Assembly: GCA_029532415.1 (NCBI GenBank)
Contig: JAQOTA010000050.1
Span: 1,302,001-1,366,000, forward strand
Source: Marasmius tenuissimus
Lineage: Eukaryota > Basidiomycota > Agaricomycetes > Agaricales > Marasmiaceae
Direction: 5' to 3'
Length of the DNA: 64,000 bases
Shown here: one piece after another, positions 13,156-23,177 of the stretch
How the letters are laid out: each line of letters begins with the position of its first letter
Position numbering within the stretch: the first letter of the stretch is position 1
Position numbers and translations under genes: made by a program
The notes under the pieces: generated by a model
What the model was told of the DNA's origin: nothing
Database searches by the model: none
What the model saw: the letters and a program-made list of their open reading frames with translations, nothing else

Positions 13156-15511
13156 CTAGTCATGCCCCGTCGAATCTACTACCTCCCTCGCTTTCCGATC
13201 AAATTCAACCGCCTCGTCGACGAGTCTGATGATCTCGTCTTCTGGCCACAGCTCATCGGGCATGGGGATGTTCGCAATCAATGCAGTCGTTCTGGCGGAA
13301 GACAGTGAGTATACCATCCATCCGGTGAGCAGGAACTATACACACCCGTCAATCCCATCCCTCTGTGCCTCAACCTCTACAGACAGGCCAAGGGAATCTA
13401 TGGTTGCTTTGATCGTAACTTCCCCCTCGCCAGGTGGTGGACCAAGCGTCCCAAGGAGCACAGTATTATTTGTGTACCTCCCAAACCCACCGTGAATCCG
13501 GATATCCCCGGTGGTGATGTTGAACCTACTCAACATTAGTTCGAAGGAACACGCAACTGGTGCGCCGTACACACCTCTTTGTCCTCTGCGCCGGGAGAAC
13601 CCAGTTTCGGGGAATGATCACGCCAACTACATCATCGTCCAACTCGACGCTGATATCCATGGTCGAGATAGAGAAACATCCTATGCATCCTTGTTCGTAG
13701 TCCGAGTAGGCAACAACAGCGTGGCGGGCTGCGCCTATGACTGCGGCAGTTTCTGGTCTGATTCCAGTTTTGTTCGAGTCGAAGTCGGAGTAAGAATGGG
13801 AGATAACAGTTACGTTTGGGAACGCAAGTGCGAGCGATTCGGCTATGAGCGGGTGTGTCGAGGATTTACCGCTCAGAACGATCTAGAACAAGAACGATAA
13901 GAGTGTGCGGGATGACGGCGATGGACCCGTTTGCATACCTGGTCAAGGTTCCCTATACCCGCTTTGTGTTCGTACATTGCGGCTGATCGTAGAACCTTCA
14001 TCGACAAATCGATCGTCCGGAAGAGTAGATCCCGGTACAAACCGTAAAAGATATCCTTCGTCAGAATCGTCGAGATATCAGGGTATCCAATTTCCGCAAA
14101 TACGACCTCAACAGAGTCATCATCAACAGAGAACAACTCCGCCCTTGCTTTTCTGGCTATTTCTTTCAGTCTATTCTCCTTCACAGCCGATAGCTCCTGC
14201 AGTTTTTCGTAACGCCCCCATACTTCCGGAAAGACCTTTCGACCGAGTTCCGCTAGAAGCCACTCCTCAACTCTATCTTCAAGGTCCATGTGCTCTGAGC
14301 CAAGAACCTCTACTACACCGTCTTCGAGGAGGGAGGCAGTCACTTCGAATGGTACCAGCTCTTCCAAATCCAGATAGTACGTGAGGGTATACTGTTCTTC
14401 GGGGTTCTCGAGTAGACCGTGTGCGGAGATTGTTGCTACAGTGCTTTACGACTCTAAGAATTTGGAGGGATGATGGGGAGTCTGGAATTGGGGTCGTTGA
14501 GGTATCTTCATTACAACAGGCGGGTGCGACACTGAGGAGTGCAGAACGGTACTTTTCCGTGTGAGCTGAGCAATCCTCAAGAGCTGAGTAATGTGATCGC
14601 AGTAAGTGAATGGGACTTGACGCACATGTGGGTACCACAATTAACGCGGAAGTGATTGTCTGGTTGTAGTACAACGATGCTGATTGTTGGAGGCAACCCA
14701 AAAACCCTAAAATGACTTGAACTGGGGTCTGTGTCTTGTCAGTATTCCGCTGGCATATCAAGAAATACTCTTTCGCGTACGTATGTGATCGTTCGACCAT
14801 TTTCCAGTGTCGTAGATAGTTTTGGGAGTCCTGTCGACGTCGAGGAGAGGTATCTAAAGGGAAAAACCTCAGCCAAAACCATTCAATCACATAGAAGTTG
14901 TCGGACCAACAGTTGGCTGGAAGAATCACGTAGGCCGTCGAGGAGAACCGTTTCCCCACGCTCCCATCCATCCGCGGGTGGTGATATCAAATTCACGTAT
15001 CGTAGGATATCGTGGATCACAGACTCGTCGAGTACATCCGGACATGCATGGCCATACCTATTGCACAGTTTTTGGGAGGCTATTATAAGATGCGAACGTA
15101 GAGGCGCGACTCACGCCAGCGTCCCATCCGCGGCAAAGCACACCCTTGTTGGTATTCTCAACCTTCCCGTACCATCCTTGAGGATTTCGATGTGATCCTT
15201 GTCCTTCACCGCGAGACTAAAGGTGACGTATTGACAAGAGACTGTGAAGAGAACCGAAATACCCCACGCACCCAACCTGGGCATATCTGTGCGAGATACA
15301 ATGTCAATTATATTATTGAGCGGACGTGTATGACACGCACGATGAACCAAAGTCTAGAGACCTAAGTTGAGTATCTCATTCTAGTACGACGTTCAAGTGT
15401 CGACGTACCGATGGCAATCACTGGCCCGACTTCAGACGGCCAGCTTAATCCGGTCGATTGGGCCAACACAGCAATCAGTACCTGCAGAATAGACAGAGCT
15501 AATAGTAGCAT
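13156..15511 (-). CDS. Divergent Hsp70-family protein with signal peptide, nucleotide motifs degenerate
   Basis: Distant Hsp70 relative, probably in the secretory pathway. Model of nine exons: 15511-15409, 15286-15115, 15057-14997, 14853-14781, 14721-14518, 14435-13939, 13882-13575, 13525-13346 and 13291-13156, about 577 residues, every junction in phase; the end of exon 3 is the least certain. It opens with a cleavable-type signal peptide (MLLLALSILQVLIAVLA) followed by EVGPVIAID, aligning with the start of the BiP ATPase. Other Hsp70 landmarks in order are an LKDGTGRLRIPTRVCF stretch, ILGFLGCLQQSASLYYNQTI then ALIVVPT, SAHGLLENPEEQ, GVVEVLG, IGNLDQIVLSGKSSTHPLI, a substrate-domain start IPRNWVLPAQRTKRFNITTG, and TIDSLGLSVEVEAQ. 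The first phosphate loop (DLGTT) is absent, and the second (DLGGGTFDV) reads YLDLEELVPFEV, so ATP hydrolysis is doubtful. No ER-retention tail was seen. Alternative: a decaying paralogue, but the frames are open. Confidence 0.72.
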
Positions 15512-15513
15512 GA

Positions 15514-15571
15514 CAGCTAACAATGAAACCCTAGCATAATTCGCACGACCCCCACCTTCATTGATCTGTTT
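15514..15571 (-). repeat. 58-bp inverted repeat, arm 1
   Basis: This arm is the reverse complement of 15800-15857 with one mismatch in 58. It ends 2 nt upstream of the proposed ATG (15511) of the Hsp70-like gene, so it forms that gene's leader or promoter-proximal sequence. Confidence 0.85.
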
Positions 15572-15799
15572 AGCTCCAAACAACCGCACATGGCCAAAAT
15601 ACAAGTACCTACGCACCATACATGCCTCTCGTGGTCAGGAATACTGAGATAATGTTGCTCTATAGCTTCAGGATGGATTTGCAGCCTTTTGGTCGCGATG
15701 GTAGTGGTTGAATATTGTTGGGACGTCGTAAGTTCATTGTACGTCGCAGAAGTCGCCACGCGATTACCATTGAGTTGGCCACGCGTCTCTGTTTGTTAT

Positions 15800-15857
15800 A
15801 AACAGATCAGTGAAGGTGGGGGTCGTGCGAATTATGCTAGGGTTTCATTGTTAGCTG
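15800..15857 (+). repeat. 58-bp inverted repeat, arm 2
   Basis: Inverted partner of 15514-15571, separated from it by 228 nt. Sequence on either side of the arms does not match, so the repeat edges are sharp. Confidence 0.85.
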
Positions 15858-16346
15858 GAAGAGGAGAAATAGGGACGTGGCCGTCCATGGCCGTTGTTGA
15901 CAGACCTCAGGCCGGATAAGATTAGATTCTCATCAATATCGTGCCTGGCGACCTGGTCAATGCGTGAGAACAGTCATCAAATCTTCACCACCTGAGACCT
16001 CGCAGCTCGCTCTTAAGTTTCGCCTTCCTCTCCTCTGCGCCTCGAGGAATGGCACTGGGCTCCACCCGTTCAGATGGCTTTAAGCTGTTGGTTACGATAA
16101 GAAACTAGGGAGACTCCACAAGCGCCCGTTCACTCCTTCCAAAATTCAGACGACCGTCGTGGCGACGAGCTCAAGCGCTCAATCACCAGAGGAATTTCAA
16201 TCTCGACTTCCTCTTTGATTTGTTGGAACTCGTACTGCGTCGATGCTAGTTTCTAATGGCCCGCTCTAACACGTCCAACGACCCTCACATCGGCTGACTG
16301 GAACTCCAAGCTTCCCCATTCCACACTGTTCAGAGTGCCTCTCGAC

Positions 16347-16823
16347 ATGCTGGACCCTGGTCAACTAGTTACCGAACTTATTGAGCATCACGATGGCCCA
16401 AATACAGCGGCAGAGGCTCAACTACAGGGTAGGAGTGGTTGAGGGTGTGTATGGAGTGCTTTTTCTTGACGTGCTCCCTCTACCGTACGCAGTTTTCCAG
16501 TAGATTTATCCCAATGGCTGTGTTTTCTGGACAATGCTAGGAAGAAAGACGACCGCAATGATATATCCGCGACTCAAGACTTTTGGAATATCCTCAAATT
16601 TGTGCGTCAAGATCAAGTAGATTTCGTTGAAGACTTGGAACAGTTTCAGGCGACGGACAGATGGAGATGGGACAGCGACGTGTCGAAAAAGGAGAGAGAG
16701 AGCCGTTGGACCGCGTGTAACAAACGAAATCTAAAAGATATCATCCGCTATCGGATACTACATAGCACACAAGCACAATGCCTACGAATGCTGTGCCCAA
16801 TGCTCTTCGAGCGCCGCAGTTGA
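16347..16823 (+). CDS. Small hypothetical protein, 134 residues, two exons
   Basis: I do not recognise this protein. Exons 16347-16428 and 16501-16823 join in phase across a 72-nt GT-AG intron, giving a polar, Asp/Glu/Arg-rich product. It begins MLDPGQLVTELIEHHDGP; exon 2 begins VDLSQWLCFLDNARKKD and contains FWNILKFVRQDQVDFVEDLE. No signal peptide or membrane segment is apparent. An interval of about 0.8 kb with the 58-bp inverted repeat separates it from the divergently oriented Hsp70-like gene. The basic last roughly 35 residues look less protein-like, so the true 3' end may use another intron. Moderate confidence that it is a gene, none about function. Confidence 0.45.
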
Positions 16824-17319
16824 GAAGTAACGATGACAGCAAGAAGACTAGTTGGTTCTGAACCGCGCGACCCCAACGTCCGGGCGTCGTTGAGAATCAA
16901 CATTTAGTCGAAGAAACACGACGCGAGTGTCTCTCTGCTCGGAGTCTCGGCTTCTGCCTACCTTTTTCGTGGCTCGGCTGTTGCTTTCATCACACAGCTG
17001 GGCGTGAATACTATTTTTGCACGGAGATATGCCAGAAAAATATGATGCGTTACAGTTCAAAGCATATTCGGGCTGAAATAGTCGAAATTGAATTGAATTC
17101 CGCATATTTGGCAGTGAAATACTCACCGGAAAGCAAGGCGTCATATTTCTGCTTCGTATTCTGGAACAAGATAAGTTTTTGCCCCAGCTGTGTCATTGTG
17201 GGATCTTTGCTACGCCCATACAATTGGCTTGCTGTCGGCTCAAGCATAAGTATGGATTACCTCGGACCTCATCATTCTCGAACTTATGGGTGTATATATG
17301 AGTGAGCGAGACGAATAAA
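16824..17319. other. Intergenic, no gene recognised
   Basis: AT-richer interval between the small orphan and the truncated family-1 copy. Two mutually antisense frames of 65-98 codons occur, without supporting features. Confidence 0.4.
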
Positions 17320-17826
17320 ACGCGGTTTCAAATCCACCACACGTTGAGACAAACCCTATAGATTACCTCGCCATTGCTCAGGCTGAAAGGCACTTGGAAA
17401 TTTCACGAGCATTCTACATCGTCCTTCGACCAGAGAGTCTTCATTCTCCTGATGTTCGCTTTCATTCTCTCCTTCCGTCGACGAGAGATTGTGTTGACTT
17501 TCCCTATGCATACGGGCCTCGACCATCCGGAAAGCGGAATAGAACGAAGTACATTAGCATTTGCCAGTGGGTCTTCTGGAACGATATTATGTGGGGGGAA
17601 TCAGTATTAGATACATTTCCGAAGGGGAAAGAATATGCTTGCCGCGTATCAACTCTGGATGTCCGTGCTCTCGCGCATATTGCTTCCCATCCAAGTCATA
17701 GCCTCTCGACTCGAGATGATTTTTAACGAAATCATACTCATCGCTCCGCCATTGAGACCCAACCCAGTCCTTCAGCTCCAGCTTGGGAATACCAAGCTCT
17801 TCCCAAATCTTCTCCACCTCTGAGCT
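17320..17826 (-). pseudogene. Truncated family-1 paralogue (C-terminal fragment)
   Basis: The minus strand encodes only the end of the family found intact at 32.5-62.1 kb. It matches WEELGIPKLELKDWVGS and then YDLDGKQYAREHGHPELIRG, followed by the terminal exon (LANANVLRSIPLSGWSRP, then a Lys/Arg-rich tail). Everything upstream of the WEELGIPKLE segment is missing, and the intron and linker between the two matching pieces are shortened by roughly 130 nt relative to the copy at 32.5 kb. The 3' flank (about 17320-17400) still resembles that copy's flank. It lies just outside the 18.0 kb edge of the segmental duplication. Confidence 0.7.
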
Positions 17827-18116
17827 GCCGTCAATTTTACTTGGGCGGGCTCGGGCTGCTTGGATCTTCCTTGGGCTTAAGGGCGGTCATAGAACTCGGC
17901 TGGCCGGGTACGAGGTAAGTACTACGCACATGTGTTCAGCTCAGTGTCGACCCTACTTATCACAGTTGGATTTAAGTCGCTATTCTTAAGACAGTATTCG
18001 TAGGCTAGTTGATGGCTGCGGTTCAGGGGATTTTGGGATCGGAGACACGATCATGTGAGGGCGCGACGCGTCTAAACACATGAAAGTCCCATGTCATGTG
18101 ACTCTGTTGAACCCGA

Positions 18117-18124
18117 ATCCTGCC
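18117..18124 (+). repeat. 8-bp target-site duplication, left
   Basis: The octamer ATCCTGCC abuts the left end of the inserted element and recurs at 18999-19006. The uninserted paralogue near 52716 has a single related octamer (attctacc) at the same place. Confidence 0.85.
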
Positions 18125-18998
18125 AGGACCCCTGATAATGGGTGAGGGGGTCAGATACCAAATCCGGCCATTTTTGAGGGCTGTAGGTGGACAAAAAAAT
18201 TGCCTTTTTGGGAGGTGTGTAGGTGGATGGTGACTCCGACCTCGAAAATTTGTGCTCTGTAGGTGGACAGCCGTATCTGACCTCTCAAAATCGCAAAAAA
18301 ATCAGAAAAAAATCATATAGCGCGCAAACGAGCTCGATCATAGTGTATTTCCATCGTATTCAGATGCCGTAGCATACAGAGTCTTTAAGCAAGCATTATT
18401 CTACTATCTCGGCGTCTTCTTCCACTATCTCGCCCCGTTTGGGAGGCGCCATCGGCAGTCTTACAGCACCCACAAGTGCGGACTCGATTGAAAGTAGTTT
18501 TGAGAGGACGTCGTCATAGAATTTCCCGTCTAGGTTGATCTTAGAGTCGGAAATTGGAATGAAGGAATCGGGGATGCGGTAGAGAAAAGCATGGCCGGGT
18601 ATGTGGGCGAAGCGAGAGATTCCCAAGATCCGTGAAGCGCAAGGAATTGACGAGAGCCAGTGCGGACTTGCTGCCAAGTTTGGAGCTTCAAGTAGGATAC
18701 AGATCCGATGTTACTCGCGTCGGCAACCCAGCAGTGCTTTCGTGGGCACTGCAGAGTAGGAGAACAATGGTGGTGGTGCGCTAGCAAGAACCGTGGGAAC
18801 ACTACCTATTGTAGGTGGACCGTATCCGAGATAGCCCCGACCAGAGGGCCTGTAGGTGGACGGCAGTTTCCGGCCTCACTGTGGGAATAGCGATGTGTAG
18901 GTGGACCATCCCTAGGACCGTATCCGACCATCCTTCCTAATTTGGGTCGTCTGTAGGTGGATTCGTCTACAACCCCCTCACCAATAATCAGGGGTCCT
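18125..18998 (+). mobile_element. Non-autonomous DNA transposon with TIRs, 874 bp (hAT-like by TSD length)
   Basis: The ends are inverted repeats of about 27 bp (left start aggacccctgataatgg; right end, reverse-complemented, aggacccctgattattgg) with 25 of 27 positions identical. An exact 8-bp target duplication flanks it. No transposase frame is present: the longest frames are about 90 codons and unrecognised. Seven direct copies of TGTAGGTGGA lie near the two ends (18182, 18218, 18258, 18810, 18851, 18896 and 18952), leaving a 0.5-kb core free of them. An 8-bp duplication is typical of hAT elements, so superfamily assignment is inference. The paralogous locus at 52.7 kb is an empty site. Confidence 0.85.
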
Positions 18999-19006
18999 AT
19001 CCTGCC
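18999..19006 (+). repeat. 8-bp target-site duplication, right
   Basis: Exact repeat of 18117-18124 at the right end of the element. Confidence 0.85.
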
Positions 19007-19047
19007 CTTCGGCGCCTTCCCGTCTTCCTTCTCTTCATTGAACAACC

Positions 19048-20453
19048 ATGTTGCACTTCGTATATGAGTCTCTCACTCGCTCTCTCTCCGTTTCTTCACT
19101 TTCCAAGTGGTTGAATCGGGTTCTTCATCCGCCAACCGTCGTTGTCGAGGAGGTTCCAGTCCTGATACCTTCTCGAACGTTCTCGCTTCCTCCCAGTAGG
19201 AGCCTGGACGTCCCTCTCGTCAACAAGGGCTACGACATGCTATGGCAAATCGGCATCGGCATACTCGTATTGGTACTCTTCTCTTCACTCGCCCTGGTCT
19301 CCCAGAAGGTATGTTTCCTAGTTACTTCTCATTTTTACTTCTGCTAATCGACTCTTCCTGTTAGGCGTGGGCTCGACAATCTCTCGTATTCATGCTCTTT
19401 GCTCCTGTTGCGATTGTCGTGTACACCTCTCCCACCCTTCTCGATACCATAGTCTCTCTGGATGTCGTTGCCTTGAGCACCGATATTCTCGATTGGTTGG
19501 GGCTCGCTTATACAGGCGTCGTTGAGTGGTCGACTGTAAGCCTGTCAACATCGCCCAACAACGTCGTCGGAGATCTCGTTTCTGCAACGGCTCGAATGGC
19601 GGACTTCCTCGTCTTCTGGTCAAGCCTTGCTGCAACTCTCACGACCACCGTCAACTCTCTCGTCACCATCATCGTCAGATCTCTCGTCAGCATCGGCCTC
19701 GACATCGCCAAAGGCCATCTTGCCGTTGTTGTTTGGGTCTTCGAAAGTCTTACCACCACTCCTCTCCTAACATTCGTCGAGTTCTGGGACGCCATCACCG
19801 CCTACTGGACGTTACTCGCACTCGAGTCGTGTATGGAAGTTGTCACTCAAGAATTCATATTGTCCCTTTCCGCACACCCCAACTCTCTCACTCGCGGCAA
19901 GCTGCTCATCATCGCCGCGGCCGACGCAAAGAAGGCGCTTACCCACTGGATTCTCGTCAAAGTTGTCCTCTTCGCCAAATTCTACTTCATGTTTTGCGTA
20001 ACCCTCGCAGCGTTTATCTTCTTCAAGGAAGAGGACAAGCTCAGGTTCATCCGAAGCCATTCGATTCTTCGTCATAGTTACAACATCTTGTCGCCCGTCT
20101 ACAGAACCTCTCGATCGGCTGTGATCCATATTTATCACTTCTATTCGACTCTTCGTGCCTGCCTCGCCTTCATGTCTCAAGCATTCACTCTAGAAATCAT
20201 TGTCACCTTGCCTACCTGGAAGCAAATCAAGGCTGGACACCTCAACACCTGCGGCCTCAAATTCGTCTCATGGGACGATAGTGAGTGGCTGTGGGACGAC
20301 AGCGACTCATACGACCGTGGCAAGCTTGGGCTCCCCCAAAGGCGGGCGGTACGAGGGGGCCTGGCGGGCGGGCCACGCCTGGTTCTTGCTTTATATTGTT
20401 GTTGGGCCGGATCTGAGTCGTCCGGCACCTTAAACTTCCTCCGATTTCTCTAG
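19048..20453 (+). CDS. Multi-pass membrane protein of unknown function, copy 1 (altered C terminus)
   Basis: I do not recognise the family. Exons 19048-19308 and 19365-20453 join in phase (56-nt intron) to give 449 residues. Hydrophobic segments include MLWQIGIGILVLVLFSSLAL, then SLVFMLFAPVAIVVYTSP, VVVWVFESL/TAYWTLLAL and FAKFYFMFCVTLAAFIFF, so at least three and probably four or five membrane spans. There is no clear cleavable signal. The paralogue at 52757-54153 is nearly identical. The difference that matters is near 20331-20338, where copy 1 has lost 2 nt, so residues after about 409 are read in another frame (GLPQRRAVRGG instead of GLYTKGGWYEG) up to a later stop. The start lies about 50 nt from the DNA transposon inserted upstream, which may have displaced its promoter. 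Likely expressed originally; present function is uncertain. Confidence 0.7.
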
Positions 20454-22078
20454 CACTGTCCTATTCCCACATGTACATCCCTATCCTACATCCTATCGAC
20501 ATCGCTATCCCGGTCGCAGGCGACAGACGTCGAACGAACAGGAAACGGAGGAAAATACGTCAACATCAACATCTAAGTAGGGCGTCGTGTAGTCTTGAGC
20601 CTCGCTCGACTCCGCCCTACTCGCCCGGAGGGTTGCAGCCGATGAGCTCCCCTCCAACGTTTTGGTATAGGGAGGTGATGTAATGGCAACATCAGCCGGA
20701 GACTCAAGGTTGTGTCCCTTGAGCCCTGTACCAGGCCTTGCGCCGAAACCAAGCCATAATTCACGTTACTGGGGGTGTTTGACTCGCGACACAGGATTTC
20801 TGGAATGACGGAGATGTGCTTTACTCCGTAGGGTATGGGGAGGAGGTGTGTTTTAGTGGGATCATCACCTTTGTCTACTCGAGCGGTGTCACTCGAGCCT
20901 TGTACCTGGCCTTTATTTTGGGCCGAAACCCACCCACTGGACGTTTTGCGATTTACGACGTACGAATTTTTACGAGTTATGGAATGCTACGAGTATGTAT
21001 AAGTCATGATTATTTACGAGTTACGAGGAGTATCTCGTTACTGCGGATGCTGGTTGTGTAGTTGTAGATCTTAGTACGAGGAGTCATCTTTGCCATCATA
21101 CAAGTTTGTATTCGAGAAGTTGAATGAAACGACTTTCAAATCTCCTTCTTTGCCCTGACCGAACCTCGTCGGAGTTCTCTCCCCTTGGTTTCCGAGTGGA
21201 TTAGTGACTTGCCTGCTCGATCTAGGTAGACTATGTCAAAAGAAGACGATAGAATAAGACGGTGTTCGAGACGTACTGTTGTTAAAGTCCCTGTGATTCT
21301 CTTCTTAAGGAGCCACCGCCGCAGAGCTCGAGCTCCAAGCCTCAAGGTTACCGACGAGGTGGATCTGCTAATGGTGTGAGAGGGCCATTGTCAAGAACAG
21401 CTACGAGAGTCACTCACGATGCCCGGACAGCGAAGTAACCAGGCATTAGGTCGAGAATCCACTGTGCACCGATCCGTAAGTCCAGCACTGGTCGTCAAGA
21501 TGAATGACTTTCCGAAGCTCGAAGAGCCAGGAAGTCGATGGATGAGTTTGGATGCATTGGGGGGTAACTGGCAACGCTTTGAATAACTCGGAACTCTCGA
21601 GCGAACGTGTCGAACCACTTACGTGCATCGTCTCCATTACCCACAACGAGGCGCCCTAAATGGCTTCTTGTTACACGTCACTTGTTGTTCGAGCCCAGCT
21701 CAGGTAGTTTGACCTTTGTGCGAGGACAGGTCAAAACACGGCTCAGCCTGAATGTCCTCAGGTGCTGAGACTCCCTGTCCATCTCGTCTCCGTATTCAAG
21801 GTTCAGTTTCGACGAATGAGCCACGCTCATCTCCCCGAAGCCATATCCAGAAACATCATGTCGAAAGTCGATGGCAGATGCGAGAGGTCGCACATCGTGT
21901 GAATGCAGGCTTTTGTCGGTCGCAAGACGTCCGTATCGAAGTCTGATACGCGTTACGGGTAGAAGCCACGAGGGGTAGTTGACAATGAAAGGCCCGTGCC
22001 GAAAGGAAGCCAGATGAAAAGAGTGCCGAACCGTCGACCTCACCATCCCGTGGCGTCCACAGGGATATAATATAAAAC
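20454..22078. other. Duplicated 3' flank, no intact gene
   Basis: Matches about 54154-55860 in the other duplication copy. Short frames on both strands are not conserved as frames between the copies. A phrase around a gtacc(t/a)gg(c/t)ct core recurs twice within each copy (near 20737 and 20906). I could not define a gene. Confidence 0.45.
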
Positions 22079-22123
22079 TTTTAAATAATAAAGCACTTTT
22101 GCTATAGCACCGCTTTTAAAAGC
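22079..22123 (+). repeat. 45-nt inverted repeat at left edge of the 7.5-kb insertion
   Basis: Reverse complement of 29521-29565 at about 37 of 45 positions. It lies where similarity to the other duplication copy stops, and contains the palindrome gcttttaaaagc (22112-22123). Confidence 0.6.
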
Positions 22124-22608
22124 CCGGCGCCTAAACCTCAATATACCATCTCCAACTCTCAATGGCAAACGTTGTTCAAATAACCATTTGAATGGTACCC
22201 AATTCGAGCTAAGGCGGGAATCATGAAGGAGGTCGCGGTCTCCGTAGAGATCTTCGCATGCAGTAGGTAGAACGGGGACTCAGAGTTTGTAGCAAATAGG
22301 GTGTTTAAATAAGGCATTCAAAAGGGCATTTGAATGAGCGTTTAAAAGAGGTTTTCAAAGAGGTGTTTAGAAGAGGCATTTGAAAACATTGTTAAAACCA
22401 ATGGAATCTAGTAGGCGGCCCGCTGGCGCAGTGCCAGTCAAGAGAAACCGACGTGTATGAGGGTCAAACACACCTACCAACCAGCCTTCTTATTTTTCGC
22501 TCCTTTCTTCGCTCGGGTTCCACGCCTCTGTACAGCCGGCACAGTGATCGAAGCACTTGGCTGCTCGGCATGTACGGCCGGGACACATCCTTGAGGGGCT
22601 TAGGGGGC
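22124..22608. other. Spacer inside the 7.5-kb insertion
   Basis: No gene. From about 22300 to 22400 there are imperfect repeats built on gtttaaa and catttgaa motifs. The stretch separates the 45-nt inverted repeat from the retrotransposon's left end. Confidence 0.45.
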
Positions 22609-23152
22609 TCGAGGCGAAGGCGGGTTCCAAGGGTAAGGAGCTGTCGCGAAGGCCTCAGCGCTTACACGTCGCCTCTCCTCCGCTTCCTCCCGTCACTGTG
22701 GTTTTCTTTATCTCTCCTTGTCCACTCCCCCACTCCATTTGCTCTCTGTCTATGCTTTTCGTAAGCAAATCACTATTGTCTTTTCTACCTCAAAGCTGAC
22801 TCCGTTGTCTAGCTTTGTTGTACCCCACTACAAGATCTATGTCTCAGTGGGGAGCTTCCCACCGCCGGTGCTATAGTTTATAGCTGAAGCCAGCGGTGGA
22901 GACGCCCAGGTTCCCTCTTTGCTTGGATCTCCTTCCTGGAACCTCGAGGTTCGTCTATTCTCTTCTATCCCGCACTATTTCTCCTGACTTCTATCCCCCA
23001 GTGTCATCTATTCTTGTTGTCTATTCAACAACTATCTATTCCCCTGTTTCATCCCTCGAATTTCGAGGTATGACTATTCTATTCTTCTCTTTCTGTTGAA
23101 AGACCACTCACAGATCCCTCAGCGTAGCCTTCTTGTGCTCGCATTCACGCTG
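22609..23152 (+). repeat. Split direct repeat A1
   Basis: 544 bp, matching A2 (27523-28066) at all but three positions (22761, 22953 and 23148). It is the left end of the element and precedes gag by 25 nt. Confidence 0.95.
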
Positions 23153-23177
23153 CTTCTCAGTTCCCATCTTAATATCA

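Noticed and set aside
13511..13900. 129-codon plus-strand frame
   Set aside because: Lies antisense to Hsp70-like exons whose minus-strand reading matches a known family.
14430..14460. Apparent frameshift in the Hsp70-like gene between LQILRVV and the SAHGLLENPEEQ block
   Set aside because: A GT-AG intron at 14517-14436 removes the region and joins the frames in phase, so no mutation is needed.
15514..15857. Shared peptide in both inverted arms (EGGGRANYARVSLLA) as evidence of a coding domain
   Set aside because: The two arms are nearly identical DNA, so the shared peptide carries no independent coding evidence, and the arm lies upstream of the proposed ATG.
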